From: a virus
DNA: 53,434 bases
IMG/VR virus record: IMGVR_UViG_3300006923_002342
Span: 1-53,434 of that record
Direction: 5' to 3' (one strand)
The position numbers and the translations under genes were made by a program. Below, in pieces: positions 35,682-44,602 of the stretch. The notes beneath the pieces were generated by a model that worked only from the letters and a program-made list of their open reading frames with translations, made no database searches and was not told where the DNA came from. Position 1 is the stretch's first letter. Each line of letters begins with the position of its first letter.

Positions 35682-35710
35682 ATTATATCGCACTTATATC
35701 CAATTGTTAA
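35682..35710 (-). promoter_or_regulatory. Near-consensus sigma70-type promoter
   Basis: Minus strand: -35 TTAACA at 35710-35705 (5 of 6 to TTGACA), 17-base spacer, -10 TATAAT at 35687-35682 (6 of 6). The -35 lies in the last codons of the upstream glycosyltransferase gene, the -10 in the 36-base gap. The start would be near 35675, giving a leader of about 18 bases with AAGGAG. It would express the small genes and the late sigma factor with host polymerase, independently of the sugar cluster. Confidence 0.7.
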
Positions 35711-36521
35711 ATTTTTCAAAAACATAATCCGGGGAAGGGTGGCATCCAAATTCAGATAAAAACAACACAGGGGTGTTTAAAGGATTCCAAGTTTGGTGAT
35801 ACCTAACATCATTTTCCGGACGCGACCATACTACATGCGGACAAGCACACAAACTAGCTAAATGCATTGGTCCCGAACTTGGGCCGAAAGTGCATTTAGC
35901 ATTCCTTATGACGGTTAATACATCGGAGGTGTCTGCTCCCCGCAAATCTTTGGTTCCTTCTAAGTGTAACGCTTCATTATAGGTTCCCACGCAGGCTACT
36001 TTTTCTGGAGATATACTTAACAATTCTAACAACTTTTCCCATTTTCTAATATCCCAATTGTCCTCTTTACGTAATTCGCGATGTCTTAAGTGAAAAACAT
36101 AATCATATTGAGTTGTAGTTTGCTGTCCATATGTAATATACTCGGGAACTATATCATAATCTCCCAATTTAAAAGATTCGGTATAATGAGTCCGAGGGGG
36201 CCAACCGATTCGACGTGGAGTAAAAATAGTTGGACTTTGTTTTAAGAATTGTGGGCGGCGATTCATTAGTGTTTCACGCAACAGTTGATTAGCATCAACT
36301 CCGTGCATAAAAAATGAATCAGCCCATCCGGTTTGCGAATCTATAAATAAAAAATCTGTAGCAAAATCTTTATACAAGGCTTCTGAGGTTTCGCGACATA
36401 GAATTAGGGTTTGTTCAAAATGGTGAGACAAAGCCCTAACATATGCTTGCCAAGCGAATAATTCCCACCCAAATTCTCCGACCCACGGTCCAGCAATCAA
36501 TAATTTATCTGAATTGCTCAT
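35694..36521 (-). CDS. GT9-like glycosyltransferase (heptosyltransferase-type), 275 aa
   Basis: The C-terminal half has a GT9/GT-B ending: VACVGTYNEALHLEG, then a SDVLTVIRNAKCTFGPSSGP loop, then MHLASLCACPHVVWS. This parallels the D/S-S/T-G-x-M-H-L-A nucleotide-sugar binding loop of ADP-heptose:LPS heptosyltransferases. The N-terminal half is Trp- and aromatic-rich (GPWVGEFGWELFAWQ) and would hold the acceptor domain. The length is slightly short for GT9 (about 320-350). The ATG follows GGA five bases upstream and overlaps the preceding glycosyltransferase gene by 17 bases. It is the last gene of the sugar cluster. GT9 enzymes often use ADP-heptose, which fits the activated-heptose module further upstream. 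Substrate unknown. Confidence 0.65.
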   Translation of the reverse strand: MSNSDKLLIAGPWVGEFGWELFAWQAYVRALSHHFEQTLILCRETSEALYKDFATDFLFIDSQTGWADSFFMHGVDANQLLRETLMNRRPQFLKQSPTIFTPRRIGWPPRTHYTESFKLGDYDIVPEYITYGQQTTTQYDYVFHLRHRELRKEDNWDIRKWEKLLELLSISPEKVACVGTYNEALHLEGTKDLRGADTSDVLTVIRNAKCTFGPSSGPMHLASLCACPHVVWSRPENDVRYHQTWNPLNTPVLFLSEFGCHPSPDYVFEKFNNWI

Positions 36522-37377
36522 ATATTTCCATTATCTTCTGTGCCCAATTAATGCGGGTAAACTGCTGGACTGTTTCATACCCCTGATTTGCAATTTGTTG
36601 ACGCTCAAGATCATGGGATAAGTAATATTTTATTTTCTTGTTAAGATCCATGATGTCTTTGTAAATAATTAAATCTTTACCATCCACAAAATGTTCTTTT
36701 CGACCCACCCAATCATCGGAAAGTAAAAACCCATTTGCTGCCATAATTTTATATATTCGATCTGAAGCTCCATGATCTGTGCAAATATTTAAGTTAATTT
36801 TTGTTTGTGAAATCAGGCGTGGGTGGTTGAATCCAAAGACATTATTAGAGATAGTAACTTGATGTGAAACAGCATTCAATATACCTTGTCGATTACCATA
36901 TAAATTACCCACAAACCCTACATCATATTCATGTTTTAAATCTTTATATGGTTTCTCTGTAAAAGAATCATACCCCTCACAAACATAAAAGCAATTATCA
37001 CTTATTTTTTTAGCCTTTTCTAAAACGTTTATCTTATCAAAACATGCAAAGTCAACTAGCGCAAGCCTTTCTTCCATCTCCGGAGTATAGCTAACAAGAG
37101 GGTCCATAAACCACAAACATGTGGTGGTTATTGCGTTTATCTCTTTAACTATTTTATTGGGAATGCCATTACACTTGCTATAAATTATTAAGTCAAACTT
37201 ATTCTCTTTAACGGTTTTAAGTAAATGCTCATCCCGTTGTTGCGAACCTATTTGTTGAGCTTTTTGGCGATAAGGATAACCCACAATGTTATACCCCAAC
37301 TTTTTAAAAGCTAGGAGCTGAGAGGTATTGGTTGATCTTCCAGTCCTATCAAAAACACCGATAAATAAAATTTTCAT
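36505..37377 (-). CDS. CgeB/GT1-like glycosyltransferase, 290 aa
   Basis: A GT-B fold glycosyltransferase in the CgeB-like group often found in phage and bacterial surface-sugar clusters. Its C-terminal half has ICTDHGASDRIYKIMAANGF, then LLSDDWVGRKEHFVDGKDLI, where a small-residue loop and a Glu-type residue bind the nucleotide sugar. The C-terminal helix (KIKYYLSHDLERQQIANQGY) is typical of the family. The N-terminal half (DLIIYSKCNGIP) is the variable acceptor domain. It overlaps the following gene by 17 bases and is separated by four bases from the preceding one. Donor and acceptor cannot be read from sequence. Confidence 0.7.
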   Translation of the reverse strand: MKILFIGVFDRTGRSTNTSQLLAFKKLGYNIVGYPYRQKAQQIGSQQRDEHLLKTVKENKFDLIIYSKCNGIPNKIVKEINAITTTCLWFMDPLVSYTPEMEERLALVDFACFDKINVLEKAKKISDNCFYVCEGYDSFTEKPYKDLKHEYDVGFVGNLYGNRQGILNAVSHQVTISNNVFGFNHPRLISQTKINLNICTDHGASDRIYKIMAANGFLLSDDWVGRKEHFVDGKDLIIYKDIMDLNKKIKYYLSHDLERQQIANQGYETVQQFTRINWAQKIMEIYEQFR

Positions 37378-37381
37378 TTTA

Positions 37382-38248
37382 TTAAACTTTTATTAGATGT
37401 TTAAGCCTTTCTAATATTATGTCTATTGTATCTTCCAATGTTGGATGATTGTTACAATAATCTTCACACTCTTTCCGGTTGAGGGTCGGAGTATTTTCCC
37501 ACACTTCCTTTATTGTATTTTTAAAATCTTCATAACTATTATCATTAAAATAAATTGCTCTATCTCCCAAATAATCGCGTCCACCCTGGTAAGGTGAATC
37601 ACTAATAACCGAAACTTTTCCCAGACGATGACCTTCCAAAAGTGTCAAACCACCAGTAGACATTTCATGATATTCACAACACATAAAACTACATTCAGCA
37701 ATTACTTTTTGAAACTCAGAAGTTGACATATTATTTTTGGTTTCAACCAAGGGTATGTTTAATTCTTCACAAGCCCTCTTAAGCCAGCCAAAATTTTTAT
37801 CAGCCACATATGGCCTAAGTGGATTCAATATATATCTTTTATCTTCTATTGGATCCTCATAATCAAAAAACCTGGCCCAAATCTTCATAAATTTACATTT
37901 ATTGGTATCAATACCTTCTTCTTCCATTCTAAGAATTCCTTCATTAGAGATAGACCAGATTTCCATGCTTTTGTGTAAATATTCTTTGTATTTGTGCCAG
38001 TCATAACCATGTGGGTTTGGAGCAGTCCAAACAGATTTATAGAAATCTAACATATAACTTATAATTGGTATTTTGGAATAAGTTTTATGAAAAATATCTA
38101 ATAGCCCAACAGTAGCTTGTGTTGTATTTACAATAAAATCACATTCTGGATGGATAGAATTCAAGTGGACTGTTACTCCCTTGGATTCAAACACTGGAAC
38201 CCAGGGTTCAATATTTTTAGAAGGAGGAGTTATAAGCGAAATTCTCAT
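37382..38248 (-). CDS. GT4-like glycosyltransferase, 288 aa
   Basis: Probably a retaining GT-B glycosyltransferase. The N-terminus MRISLITPPSKNIEPW and the later GGLTLLEGHRLGKVSVISDS (residues about 207-226) give the nucleotide-binding E-x7-E-like region of GT4 in a modified form. A donor loop (YHEMSTGG) precedes it. The segment ISNEGILRMEEEGID matches the end of the N-terminal domain where these enzymes usually have a SxxxR/K helix. It lies three bases after the first GDP-mannose dehydratase paralogue, so it may transfer the sugar that enzyme helps to make, but the specificity is unknown. Confidence 0.65.
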   Translation of the reverse strand: MRISLITPPSKNIEPWVPVFESKGVTVHLNSIHPECDFIVNTTQATVGLLDIFHKTYSKIPIISYMLDFYKSVWTAPNPHGYDWHKYKEYLHKSMEIWSISNEGILRMEEEGIDTNKCKFMKIWARFFDYEDPIEDKRYILNPLRPYVADKNFGWLKRACEELNIPLVETKNNMSTSEFQKVIAECSFMCCEYHEMSTGGLTLLEGHRLGKVSVISDSPYQGGRDYLGDRAIYFNDNSYEDFKNTIKEVWENTPTLNRKECEDYCNNHPTLEDTIDIILERLKHLIKV

Positions 38249-38251
38249 AAT

Positions 38252-39232
38252 CTATACACCACACTCTTTATTTAATTTTTGCATATCATATTCTACCATA
38301 GTTCTCACCATTTGTTCAAAACTAATTTTAGGATGCCAATTAAATTTATTAAAAGCCTTAGAAGAATCACCTTGAATTATATCCACTTCAGTTGGTCGTA
38401 TAAATTTAGAATCTTGCTTAACATACGGTTCCCAATTTTCAATCCCAATATACTCAAAAGCAATCTTTAAAAAATCCCTTATAGAATGTAATTGATTTGT
38501 GGCTATTACATAATCATCAGGAGTATCTTGCTGCGTCATCAACCACATCGCTCTAACATAGTCAGGAGCGTATCCCCAATCTCTTTTTGAATCCAAATTT
38601 CCAAGAACAATGTGTTTTTTTACTCCACATTTTATTTGAGCAACCCCTTGTGAAATTTTACGTGTTACAAATTTTGGACTACGACGGGGTGAATTATGAT
38701 TAAATAAAATAGCATTACAGACAAATAAATTGTATGCTTCACGATAATTTCTAGTAATCCAATAAGAATAGAGTTTTGCCACCCCGTATGGACTCTGTGG
38801 CATACACGGGCTTAATTCATTGGAAGGAACATCCACAGCGCGGCCAAACATCTCAGAAGACCCAGCCTGACAAAATTTTATATTCTTGTTACAGTGACGA
38901 ATTGCTTCTAAAATCCTTAACACACCAATTCCATTTACTTCACTTGCATCTTCTGGCGTATTCCAGCTTTCGCCTACCGCACCACGATTAGAAGCTAAAT
39001 TATAAATCTCATCGGGCTTGATATTTTCCACACATTTAATAATAGATTTCTGATCTTTTAAATCACTTTTTATAAAGTGCAATTTGTCTTTGCTACTCTC
39101 TAAATTTCTATGATTTAAAGAACTTTCATCTCTTATTGTTCCCCATACTTCATAATTCTTGGATAATAGAAAATCAGCTAAATGACTTCCGTCCATACCA
39201 GTAACACCAGTTATTAAAGCTGTTTTTTTCAC
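38252..39232 (-). CDS. SDR dehydratase, GDP-mannose 4,6-dehydratase paralogue 1, 326 aa
   Basis: An extended SDR of the GMD type. The Rossmann motif is GVTGMDG (residues 9-15), the catalytic set is S125, E127 (GSSEMFG), Y149 and K153 (SPYGVAK), and [13 protein letters not shown] marks the GDP-sugar site. The 4,6-dehydratase converts GDP-D-mannose to GDP-4-keto-6-deoxymannose. It is the most divergent of three copies: where GMD usually has an AMSHV-type loop it has [17 protein letters not shown] changed specificity or a reductase/epimerase step is possible. Start GTG at 39232 overlaps the stop of the next SDR gene (GTGA), with AAGGA eight bases upstream. All GMD-type catalytic residues are present. 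Confidence 0.8.
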   Translation of the reverse strand: MKKTALITGVTGMDGSHLADFLLSKNYEVWGTIRDESSLNHRNLESSKDKLHFIKSDLKDQKSIIKCVENIKPDEIYNLASNRGAVGESWNTPEDASEVNGIGVLRILEAIRHCNKNIKFCQAGSSEMFGRAVDVPSNELSPCMPQSPYGVAKLYSYWITRNYREAYNLFVCNAILFNHNSPRRSPKFVTRKISQGVAQIKCGVKKHIVLGNLDSKRDWGYAPDYVRAMWLMTQQDTPDDYVIATNQLHSIRDFLKIAFEYIGIENWEPYVKQDSKFIRPTEVDIIQGDSSKAFNKFNWHPKISFEQMVRTMVEYDMQKLNKECGV

Positions 39233-40224
39233 TGTAGAAGTCCTTGACTCTCACCTCTTTTTAAATATTCATAATCAGCTCGATACATCATTTCATATAA
39301 TTGTTGAAAACTTATACGTGGTTCCCACTTTAATATTTTTTTAGCCTTCGAAGCATCTCCCAAAAGATATGGAACTTCTTGTGGCCTAAAGAGTCTTTCG
39401 TCTATTTCAACGTATTTATCAGGATTCAAACCAGCATACGAAAATACACATTCTAAAAACTCTTTAATCGTATGAAAATCTCCCGTCGCAATTACATAAT
39501 CATCAGGAGTATCTTGTTGTAACATCTTCCACATGGCTTCAACATAATCCCCAGCATAACCCCAATCTCTCTTGGCGTCAAGATTGCCAAGAAATAATTT
39601 ATCCTGAAGTCCCAATTTAATTTTTGCCGCTGCTAAAGTTATTTTGCGAGTGACAAAATTCTCTCCACGCATAGGTGATTCATGATTAAAAAGAATACCG
39701 CTTGATACATGAAGATTATAACTTTCTCTATAATTTCTTACCAAATTATGAGCAAATACTTTTGCACATGCATAAGGAGAAGCAGGCATCAATCGCGAAT
39801 CCTCATTAAAAGGATAATTTAAATTATCTCCAAACATCTCAGATGAAGACGCTTGATAAAATCTAGCATTTGGACAAACAGTTTTTATTGCATTTAATAT
39901 TCTTAAAGTTCCCATAGCTATCCCATCAACTGTGTGTTCGGGAATATCAAAGGAAACACGAACATGTGATTGGGCCGCAAGATTATAAATTTCGTCGGGG
40001 TTTATATCAATCAATAATTTCCAAATTGCCCCAGCGTCATTTAAATCAAAATATATTAATTGAAAATTCTTATGTTGAAAAATCTCATCCACTCTCTGGG
40101 TGTTTTCAACTGATGTTCTTCTTTTGAGGCCGTAAACTTTATAATTTTTTTTTAACAACAAACGGGCCAAAAAAGCGCCGTCTTGCCCCGTAATGCCAGT
40201 TATTATTGCTTTCATTTGTTTCAT
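39229..40224 (-). CDS. SDR dehydratase, GDP-mannose 4,6-dehydratase paralogue 2, 331 aa
   Basis: A GMD-type SDR. It has GITGQDG (residues 10-16) for NADP, SSSEMFG with S127 and E129, SPYACAK with Y151 and K155, and [13 protein letters not shown] near the GDP-mannose site. The loop [14 protein letters not shown] is close to the usual GMD loop. The start is the ATG at 40224, which forms a TAATG overlap with the preceding ColD-like gene and has GGAG ten bases upstream. An ATG nine bases further upstream is too close to this site. It lies directly behind the 3-dehydratase gene, so it may act in the same pathway. Paralogues 1 and 3 flank the sub-cluster. Confidence 0.85.
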   Translation of the reverse strand: MKQMKAIITGITGQDGAFLARLLLKKNYKVYGLKRRTSVENTQRVDEIFQHKNFQLIYFDLNDAGAIWKLLIDINPDEIYNLAAQSHVRVSFDIPEHTVDGIAMGTLRILNAIKTVCPNARFYQASSSEMFGDNLNYPFNEDSRLMPASPYACAKVFAHNLVRNYRESYNLHVSSGILFNHESPMRGENFVTRKITLAAAKIKLGLQDKLFLGNLDAKRDWGYAGDYVEAMWKMLQQDTPDDYVIATGDFHTIKEFLECVFSYAGLNPDKYVEIDERLFRPQEVPYLLGDASKAKKILKWEPRISFQQLYEMMYRADYEYLKRGESQGLLQ

Positions 40225-41399
40225 TATAAGCATTCTCCATCTTTTATCCCCGTGTTTACAATTGTACTAATAAATTCTATTTCTTCCTCGGTCAAAAGTG
40301 GATGATTCGGCAAATAAAAACCATATTCATCAACCGCCGAAACATTAGATAAATCATCTTCTCCATATTTTTTGACATAAAAGGGTTGTTTCCCCAGAGA
40401 ACCACAAATAAGAGGACGAGTTTCTATATTTTTTTCTTGAAGCATTTTAACAATTATACTTTTATTGGGATGTATCACTGGAAATGCAAAATTCGATATA
40501 AATTTATCCTTATCTTCTTTCGCGCTCCAAAACGGATTATCAATGAGTTTATTATACAAAATAAAATTTTTATTTCGTTGCTTGCAAATATCATCTAATT
40601 TGTCTAACTGACCCAACCCAATAAATGCTTGCAAATCTGTAGAGCGTAAATTAAAGCCAGCATGATAAAAAGTATAAAGAGAATTAAACCCATTAATTTT
40701 CCACTCATTCCTCAACTTCGTTTGTTGATCCGAATCCATGTCCCGATCCCAACCGTGACTTCGAATACTTTTAAGGATGTTTATTAAATCTTTGTCATCA
40801 GTAGAAACAACACCACCTTCAATGGTTGAAATATGATGACCAAAGTAAGTAGAAAAAGTTGACATTAGTCCAAAAGTTCCAAGCTTTTGACCCTTATATT
40901 CACTACCAATAGATTCACATACATCCTCTAACAGAATAACATTATATTTTTCACACAACCTTACTATTTCATCCATATGAGGGACTAAACCCAGAACTGA
41001 AACCAAAATTAAAGCTGATGGGGATTCATCTTTAAAAATATTTTCTAAAAACTCTAAATCCACAGAAAGATCTGTCATGTTAATGTCACATAGAACTGGT
41101 TTTAATCCCAATTGCATTACGGGAGATAGATCTGTTGCCCAAGACAACGCAGGAACTACAATTTTAGAACCAGGGGAAATATAATCTCCCTCTAACAAAG
41201 CCGCCAACATTAAAAGATTTGCAGAAGAACCCGAATTACAAAAAAGAGAATATTCCCTTTCTAGCCAACTACTCCACTTCTTTTCAAATTGGGTTGTTAG
41301 TTGCCCTTTTGTAAGACGAGGATAAGTTTTTAACCATTCAATTAAAGAATCTATATCCCCTTTATTTATAGTTTCTTTGGCCAAAGTAATTTGTTTCAT
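40224..41399 (-). CDS. ColD/RfbH-like PLP-dependent sugar 3-dehydratase, 391 aa
   Basis: A DegT/DnrJ-fold enzyme in which the PLP-binding lysine is replaced by histidine. The motif is [14 protein letters not shown], with H188 and H189 where aminotransferases have K-N. ColD (GDP-4-keto-6-deoxymannose 3-dehydratase) uses histidine at this position, and RfbH/DdhC enzymes do likewise. Such enzymes remove the 3-OH of a 4-keto sugar, using glutamate-derived PMP in ColD. Other features fit: [14 protein letters not shown] (residues 157-170) with the Asp that contacts the PLP ring, NSGSSAN (55-61) for phosphate binding, and a C-terminal domain of normal length. The start ATG at 41399 overlaps the TGA of the GMD gene upstream (ATGA), so the enzymes are co-translated. 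The likely product is GDP-4-keto-3,6-dideoxymannose. Confidence 0.85.
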   Translation of the reverse strand: MKQITLAKETINKGDIDSLIEWLKTYPRLTKGQLTTQFEKKWSSWLEREYSLFCNSGSSANLLMLAALLEGDYISPGSKIVVPALSWATDLSPVMQLGLKPVLCDINMTDLSVDLEFLENIFKDESPSALILVSVLGLVPHMDEIVRLCEKYNVILLEDVCESIGSEYKGQKLGTFGLMSTFSTYFGHHISTIEGGVVSTDDKDLINILKSIRSHGWDRDMDSDQQTKLRNEWKINGFNSLYTFYHAGFNLRSTDLQAFIGLGQLDKLDDICKQRNKNFILYNKLIDNPFWSAKEDKDKFISNFAFPVIHPNKSIIVKMLQEKNIETRPLICGSLGKQPFYVKKYGEDDLSNVSAVDEYGFYLPNHPLLTEEEIEFISTIVNTGIKDGECL

Positions 41400-42367
41400 A
41401 TTTCTTTTTCCCACCTTTCAATCATTTCTTCCAGCATTGTTTCAAAAGTATATTCCGGCACCCAACCCAATACTTCACGCGATTTCGATGCATCTCCCTT
41501 TAAATATTTTAATTCTTCCGGTCGCATGTATTTAGAGTTCTGAACCACATGGTCTAAATAATTTAAGCCCAATTTTTGAAACACAGTGCGACACAAGTCT
41601 CTTACCGAGTGAGTGTTGCCTGTAGCTACAATAAATTCATCGGGGATATTATGATTTAAGATCAGGTGCATCGCACGTACATAATCTTTTGAATGTCCCC
41701 AATCTCTATAAGAATCCATGTTTCCAAGTTCTAGCTTTTCCTGTAATCCTTTTTTAATAGAAACTGCACCGTGAACAACCTTGTTTGTTACAAAATTCAA
41801 GCCTCGGCGTGGAGACTCGTGATTGAATAAGATTCCATTACAAGCATGTAGTTTATAAGCATGTCTATAGTGGCGCACAAGATTGTATCCCATAACTTTA
41901 GCACAACCATAAGGACTAACCGGGTTCATGGGAGTTGTAAGCCTCTGTATACCATCATCGTCTACTGAATTACCGAACATTTCAGATGAACTGGCCTGAT
42001 AAAACTTAGCGTGAGGCGATAATGTCCTGTAAACCTCTAACATATTAAGTACCCCCAATGCATTCGTTTGAATAGTGAACGAAGGAATATCATAGCTAAT
42101 ACGCACATGGCTCATGGCTCCAAGATTATAAATCTCATCCGGCTGTACTTCTTGAAAAATACGCACCAATGAAGGGTAATCAAGGAGATCGCCATAATAA
42201 GTTTTGATTTTTCCACCCAACTCTGTTAAACGAATATCTTGATTTTGTGCCACTGAATGGCGGCGTATTATACCATAAACTTCATAATCTTTGCCATATA
42301 GATACTCGGCCAAATAACTACCGTCCTGGCCGCTGATGCCTGTAATGAGTGCTTTCTTTTTTATCAT
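41396..42367 (-). CDS. gmd: GDP-mannose 4,6-dehydratase, 323 aa
   Basis: The most canonical of the three GMD copies. It has GISGQDG (10-16), GAMSHVRISYDIPS (83-96), SSSEMFG with S127 and E129, SPYGCAK with Y153 and K157, and SPRRGLNFVTNKVV. It would convert GDP-D-mannose to GDP-4-keto-6-deoxy-D-mannose in the cytoplasm with NADP. This is the substrate of the ColD-like enzyme encoded by the next gene, whose start overlaps its stop (ATGA). GGAG is eight bases before the ATG. Length and domain order are normal. The pair provides the first two steps toward a 3,6-dideoxyhexose. Confidence 0.9.
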   Translation of the reverse strand: MIKKKALITGISGQDGSYLAEYLYGKDYEVYGIIRRHSVAQNQDIRLTELGGKIKTYYGDLLDYPSLVRIFQEVQPDEIYNLGAMSHVRISYDIPSFTIQTNALGVLNMLEVYRTLSPHAKFYQASSSEMFGNSVDDDGIQRLTTPMNPVSPYGCAKVMGYNLVRHYRHAYKLHACNGILFNHESPRRGLNFVTNKVVHGAVSIKKGLQEKLELGNMDSYRDWGHSKDYVRAMHLILNHNIPDEFIVATGNTHSVRDLCRTVFQKLGLNYLDHVVQNSKYMRPEELKYLKGDASKSREVLGWVPEYTFETMLEEMIERWEKEI

Positions 42368-42380
42368 TCAAGTTTCTCCA

Positions 42381-43037
42381 TTATTTTTTTTTCAGTAACA
42401 AATTCCCAAAATTACCTTTAAAATCATATACTCCTAATTCTTCAAAATCACTTAAAGCGCCTAAAATCTCTTCCCTTGTAGAAGATCCTTTATACAACCT
42501 TTGTTTTCCCACGCCACTAAATTCTATAAAGATGAATCTTGTTTTTGTAGAAATGGTTTCTATCGCTCCTTCCATAAATTCTTTTTCTGCTCCATTAACA
42601 TCAATCCATAAGAGGTCTATTACTTCTTCTTTTAAATTATCTTTGACCCAACTATCCAATCGCGAACACTTTACTGGCTCTGTTTTGGTAAATTCTACAT
42701 CTTTAAAAACCTTGAGGTGGTCTTGAGGCATTTTCATAGAATCTGATGCTAAATGATTATTAGAACTATACCAGTCCACCTCTCCATTAACATTACCCAA
42801 AGCAATGTTGATTAAATTAAAATTTTTATTTGTTTCGAGTTGATGCCTAAAGGGTTCTGTTATGGTTGGGTTTGGATCAAAAGCAAATATCTTTGCGTTG
42901 CTTTTAAATACCATAAATTCCAAACTATCTTTTGCGTCATAACATCCTATGTCAAAAATTACGGGCCTTTCTTTGTTTATTAATTTTAACAAACTCTTTT
43001 TATCAAGTTTTTCAGAACTTACCTTAACATTGCTCAT
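42381..43037 (-). CDS. FkbM-family methyltransferase, 218 aa
   Basis: A SAM-dependent methyltransferase of the FkbM type, which usually O-methylates sugars. Residues 25-40 contain PVIFDIGCYDAKDSLEF, the SAM-binding strand-loop. AKIFAFDPNPTITEPF follows (the acidic D-P-N end of strand 2). DLLWIDVNGAEKEFMEGA is the characteristic catalytic-region motif (W-D-V-x-G-x-E). The length is at the low end of the family. It lies 13 bases before gmd and seven bases after the half-length DegT gene. It probably methylates a sugar made or transferred in this cluster. The exact site is unknown. Confidence 0.8.
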   Translation of the reverse strand: MSNVKVSSEKLDKKSLLKLINKERPVIFDIGCYDAKDSLEFMVFKSNAKIFAFDPNPTITEPFRHQLETNKNFNLINIALGNVNGEVDWYSSNNHLASDSMKMPQDHLKVFKDVEFTKTEPVKCSRLDSWVKDNLKEEVIDLLWIDVNGAEKEFMEGAIETISTKTRFIFIEFSGVGKQRLYKGSSTREEILGALSDFEELGVYDFKGNFGNLLLKKK

Positions 43038-43044
43038 TTTTTTA

Positions 43045-43635
43045 TCACCTAAAAACCTTCATTTTTGTTAAATCTGGCCAATCCATAACAGTCCACCGAG
43101 TTGGTTTTGTTTTAATCGCATCTGGTAATTTTTTCAAGCCAAGTTGTGCAGTTTCTGGCGTCATGTAGTAGTGATATCCCATCATATCAATATTTTGTTC
43201 TCGCCACGGAATATTTGGATGCCTACCGTCATAAGACATTCGTTTAAGCACATCTGCTGCTTTAGCATTATCTGTTAAAATAATCCCACCACGACCGAGA
43301 CTCAAATGTTTGCGAAATTGAAAACTTACACACATAAAAGTACCGGGCAGATAAGAATCTTTCTTCCACAATACGGCTGCATCTATAATATTTGTATTAC
43401 CTAAATAATAAAAATCAGTCCATTCCTCATCCCTAAACTCAAAATCAATAGCTAGTTTGCGGGCCAAGAACGGTACTGAAATATAAGTGTTCTTCGGTAT
43501 TGTATAATATTGCACGTTTTGATAACGTAGGCACAACTCAAGAGCATGAGTGCAGCAATCAACAGCTACTGCATGTGGAGCGCCAAAGAAAGCAGCAATT
43601 TTATTTTCAAATTTTGTAATATCCTCAAAACTCAT
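43045..43635 (-). CDS. Half-length DegT/DnrJ-fold aminotransferase-like protein, 196 aa
   Basis: It looks like the PLP domain of a DegT/DnrJ/EryC1 sugar aminotransferase without the C-terminal half. FENKIAAFFGAPHAVAVDCC aligns with the N-terminal region, IIDAAVLWKK with the Asp strand, and SFQFRKHLSLGRGGI with the lysine loop, so the PLP lysine (FRKH) appears present. Full-length members are about 370-400 residues. The protein ends naturally at DLTKMKVFR, and no downstream frame carries the missing part; the next gene is FkbM. It could be a stable short phage form, a partner of another DegT protein, or a remnant. The start ATG at 43635 overlaps the upstream stop (ATGA), with GGAG eight bases before it. 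Confidence 0.65.
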   Translation of the reverse strand: MSFEDITKFENKIAAFFGAPHAVAVDCCTHALELCLRYQNVQYYTIPKNTYISVPFLARKLAIDFEFRDEEWTDFYYLGNTNIIDAAVLWKKDSYLPGTFMCVSFQFRKHLSLGRGGIILTDNAKAADVLKRMSYDGRHPNIPWREQNIDMMGYHYYMTPETAQLGLKKLPDAIKTKPTRWTVMDWPDLTKMKVFR

Positions 43636-44171
43636 TTTACACACTCCACATTCAAACTCACCAGCGTTCCATTTTTTTTATCCATATGAGGAATATATGC
43701 CTGAGAATGATCATCAAACATTGCATGTTCAGTTTCGCGCCAATCATATTTTCTAACATTAGAATATCCACAATTCTCCAAAACTTTTCTCAAACTTGCA
43801 AAATCATAAATTGTTTTGTGATAAATTGCTAAATCTCCCATCGGCATTCTTCCATAAAGAGGACCAAGCAATTGATCGAGAGAAACCGTTCCACTTGTAT
43901 AAAGCGAACTTAAAACTGTAAAGTTTGGCACGGCTATCCGCAAGATAGCGGCGGGCTTTAGAACTCGATACCATTCTCGTAATAATTTTTCAACCCCATA
44001 ACGATCAAAATACTCGACCACATGAGATGCATAAATAAGATCGACTGTGTTATCTTGGAATTCTAGCGCCTCTATAGATCTATAATCCAAATGAGGATAA
44101 TCTCCCCCATCAATGTGTGTCCAGTCAGCACCAAAATTGCGCACGCCACAGCCCATATTGATCTTAATCAT
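43632..44171 (-). CDS. Class I SAM-dependent methyltransferase, 179 aa
   Basis: The protein begins MIKINMGCGVRNFGADW, with the GCG turn of the SAM-binding motif I in the first strand. DLIYASHVVEYF and LLREWYRVLKPAAILRIAVP give the Methyltransf_11-type core. The ATG at 44171 is preferred over one 30 bases upstream because AAGGAG lies seven bases before it. The start overlaps the end of the cupin gene by eight bases. The short C-terminal part (YIPHMDKKNGTLVSLNV) does not suggest a specific acceptor. Probably modifies a sugar of the cluster, as inferred from neighbours. Confidence 0.75.
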   Translation of the reverse strand: MIKINMGCGVRNFGADWTHIDGGDYPHLDYRSIEALEFQDNTVDLIYASHVVEYFDRYGVEKLLREWYRVLKPAAILRIAVPNFTVLSSLYTSGTVSLDQLLGPLYGRMPMGDLAIYHKTIYDFASLRKVLENCGYSNVRKYDWRETEHAMFDDHSQAYIPHMDKKNGTLVSLNVECVK

Positions 44172-44583
44172 CAATAAACTCCTTATCACATGCTTGACCA
44201 TAATAAGGGCCAGTCTTATATTCCAGTACCAAAGTACCTTTTTCTAAAATTTCATAATTGTGGCCACCGCGAAAAGTAATAGATAAATCGCCTTCATTTA
44301 ATATTTCAGTAGTTAAAACTTCATCATTTAAATCATACAAAATAGCCTTAACTTTCCCCTTCAGCACCACCCACGATTCTTGAGTGATAGAAGTATGAGG
44401 CATTTCTTTGTTAACGTGCTTGTGAGGTACGAATGTCTGACCCTTATCATATTTTAAAACCGCCAACTGTAAGAATTCTTCAGCCCCCACAATATCTGTG
44501 CGCGGGGTGTCTATTTTAGACGGGGAACAAAAAATATGTAAAAGGGTGTCGTCTTCTACTTCAGAATATATTTTTTTTATCAT
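44164..44583 (-). CDS. Cupin-fold protein, possibly a sugar isomerase or WxcM-like, 139 aa
   Basis: A single-domain cupin. The first cupin motif is KGQTFVPHKHVNKEMPHT and the second is EGDLSITFRGGHNYEILEKG. Between them lies ESWVVLKGKVKAILYDL. Small cupins of this kind in sugar clusters often act as ketoisomerases, epimerases or binding proteins. The His pair HKH may bind a metal. The start ATG at 44583 is chosen because AAAGGGA lies upstream and it falls after the stop of the preceding gene; an ATG 39 bases upstream would overlap that gene. Substrate unknown. Confidence 0.65.
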   Translation of the reverse strand: MIKKIYSEVEDDTLLHIFCSPSKIDTPRTDIVGAEEFLQLAVLKYDKGQTFVPHKHVNKEMPHTSITQESWVVLKGKVKAILYDLNDEVLTTEILNEGDLSITFRGGHNYEILEKGTLVLEYKTGPYYGQACDKEFIDD

Positions 44584-44602
44584 AAATTGTCCCTTTCTGT
44601 TT

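Noticed and set aside
44171-44201. Upstream start for the methyltransferase gene
   Set aside because: The 10 extra residues overlap the cupin gene further, and the internal ATG at 44171 has a perfect AAGGAG at seven bases.
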